NCBI GenBank assembly: GCA_030544185.1
Contig: JAUNRO010000038.1
Coordinates: 1-7,518, forward strand
Source of the DNA: Propionibacteriaceae bacterium
GTDB taxonomy: Bacteria > Actinomycetota > Actinomycetes > Propionibacteriales > Propionibacteriaceae
Direction of reading: 5' to 3'
DNA: 7,518 bases
In this document: positions 6,715-7,518 of the stretch, piece by piece
Layout of the letters: each line of letters begins with the position of its first letter
How positions within the stretch are numbered: position 1 is the stretch's first letter
The notes under the pieces: generated by a model
The model's database searches: none
Seen by the model: only the letters and a program-made list of their open reading frames with translations
What the model was told of the DNA's origin: nothing
Program-made: the position numbers and the translations under genes

Positions 6715-7245
6715 TCAACGCTTGCTGTACTGCGGAGCCTTGCGCGCCTTCTTCAGGCCCGCCTTCTTGCGTTCCTTGATCCGCGCATCGCGGGTCAGCA
6801 TGCCGGCCTTCTTGAGCGCCGGGCGCGAGGCCTCGGCGTCCACCGCGTTGAGCGCCCGGGCCACGCCGAGCCGCATCGCCCCGGCCTGACCGCTGACGCC
6901 ACCGCCGTGGATCCGCGCGATCACGTCATAGGAGCCCTCGACGGCGGCGGTCACGAACGGCTCGGAGACGAGCTGCTGGTGCACCTTGTTGGGGAAATAG
7001 TCCTCCAGGGTGCGGCCGTTGATCTGCCACTGGCCGGAGCCGGGGACGATGCGCACGCGGGCGATCGCCTGCTTGCGACGACCGGTCGCAGCGCCGGGGG
7101 CGACGACGGCCGGACGAGCGCCGGGCTCGGCCTGGCCGCCACCCTCGCCGGTCTCGGAGCGATAGGCGATCTCGCGGTCACCCTCGGTGAACGGGGTCAC
7201 CTCGTCGCCGAGGTTCTCGGTTTCTTCAACAACGTTCTCGGACAT
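6715..7245 (-). CDS. rpsI: Small ribosomal subunit protein uS9 (S9)
   Basis: A structural protein of the 30S head whose basic tail reaches the P-site tRNA. The protein has 176 residues. The conserved core begins near residue 54 ([16 protein letters not shown]) and includes the block [10 protein letters not shown] (76-85) and the GGG-rich block [20 protein letters not shown] (112-131). It ends KAPQYSKR, the universally conserved terminus. Residues 1-50 are an acidic, low-complexity extension absent from E. coli S9 (about 130 residues) but common in actinobacterial S9. The ATG at 7245 is supported by GGGAGA about 7 bases upstream. Longer in-frame starts would run into rplM. The gap to rplM is 17 bases and to glmM 4 bases, so the three genes form one transcription unit. 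Confidence 0.97.
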   Translation of the reverse strand: MSENVVEETENLGDEVTPFTEGDREIAYRSETGEGGGQAEPGARPAVVAPGAATGRRKQAIARVRIVPGSGQWQINGRTLEDYFPNKVHQQLVSEPFVTAAVEGSYDVIARIHGGGVSGQAGAMRLGVARALNAVDAEASRPALKKAGMLTRDARIKERKKAGLKKARKAPQYSKR

Positions 7246-7251
7246 GGTGTT

Positions 7252-7257
7252 CTCTCC
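7252..7257 (-). promoter_or_regulatory. Ribosome binding site of rpsI
   Basis: On the minus strand a GGGAGA-type purine run lies between the rplM stop and the rpsI ATG at 7245, about 7 bases before it. It is the clearest Shine-Dalgarno sequence in the window and confirms the S9 start that keeps the acidic N-terminal extension. Confidence 0.6.
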
Positions 7258-7262
7258 CGGCT

Positions 7263-7518
7263 TCACTGGGCGATCTGGGTGATCTGGTAGGGCTCCGGCC
7301 GCTGCGCCGCGTGCGGGTGCTCGGGCCCGGCGTACACCTTCAGCTTCTTCATCAGCTGACGGGACAGGCGGTTCTTCGGCATCATGCCCCACACGGCGAG
7401 TTCCACGGCCTTGCGGGGATCACGGTCCAGCAGGTCACCATAGGTGGTGGACTTCAGGCCACCCGGGCGCCCCGAGTGCCGGTAGTGCGACTTCGCCTCC
7501 CGCTTGTTGCCGGACAGG
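7263..7518 (-). CDS. rplM: Large ribosomal subunit protein uL13 (L13), C-terminal part
   Basis: Translating the minus strand from the window edge gives 84 residues that end at TGA (7265-7263). They read as the C-terminal part of L13: [19 protein letters not shown], then [19 protein letters not shown], then [17 protein letters not shown] and a short tail PYQITQIAQ. The block [11 protein letters not shown] followed by [15 protein letters not shown] is diagnostic for uL13, an early-binding 50S assembly protein. The 5' end of the gene (roughly 60 codons) and the operon promoter lie beyond 7518. It is the first gene of the rplM-rpsI-glmM run; its stop is followed 17 bases later by the rpsI ATG, with the rpsI ribosome binding site in between. 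Confidence 0.97.
   Translation of the reverse strand, partial: LSGNKREAKSHYRHSGRPGGLKSTTYGDLLDRDPRKAVELAVWGMMPKNRLSRQLMKKLKVYAGPEHPHAAQRPEPYQITQIAQ

Noticed and set aside
5211..6779. 522-codon open frame on the plus strand opposite glmM
   Set aside because: Shadow of the glmM codons, with low-complexity His/Arg/Gly/Asp-rich composition and no motif. Its start lies in the protease promoter region.

Overview
The window is high-GC DNA with the gene content and order of an actinobacterium. The uL13 and uS9 genes are followed directly by glmM, S9 has an acidic N-terminal extension, and the terminator-like hairpins lack U-tracts. A member of the Propionibacteriales or a related order is plausible, but the sequence alone does not settle it. 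Most of the window is conserved core chromosome, and I see no mobile element, CRISPR array, tRNA or rRNA.

Layout from left to right. Positions 1-588 hold the C-terminal part of a cupin-type AraC-family regulator (+), cut by the window edge. Positions 642-941 hold what looks like an orphan C-terminal ligand domain of a TetR-family regulator (+), without its DNA-binding half. A hairpin at 973-1009 separates this from glmS (1056-2900, -). glmS and coaA diverge from a 45-bp spacer. coaA (+) would read from 2946 to 3920, but an in-frame TAG at 3123-3125 replaces a conserved Glu codon. This leaves a 59-codon N-terminal piece and an intact kinase domain that can start at 3156. A secreted streptogrisin-like serine protease (3970-5175, -) faces the end of coaA. 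A strong UUCG-capped hairpin (5296-5335) closes the run glmM (5361-6710, -), rpsI (6715-7245, -) and rplM (from 7263, -, 5' end outside the window).

How the genes work together. GlmS makes glucosamine-6-phosphate and GlmM converts it to glucosamine-1-phosphate, the first two steps towards UDP-N-acetylglucosamine for peptidoglycan. CoaA starts coenzyme A synthesis, which supplies the acetyl-CoA used in the next step of the same route. Coupling to the L13/S9 ribosomal proteins ties cell-wall precursor supply to growth. The exported protease and the two regulator pieces at the left end look like accessory additions around this core.

The item most worth a second look is the amber codon in coaA. 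It is either a sequencing error or a real nonsense mutation in a normally important gene. I found no convincing new biological system here.
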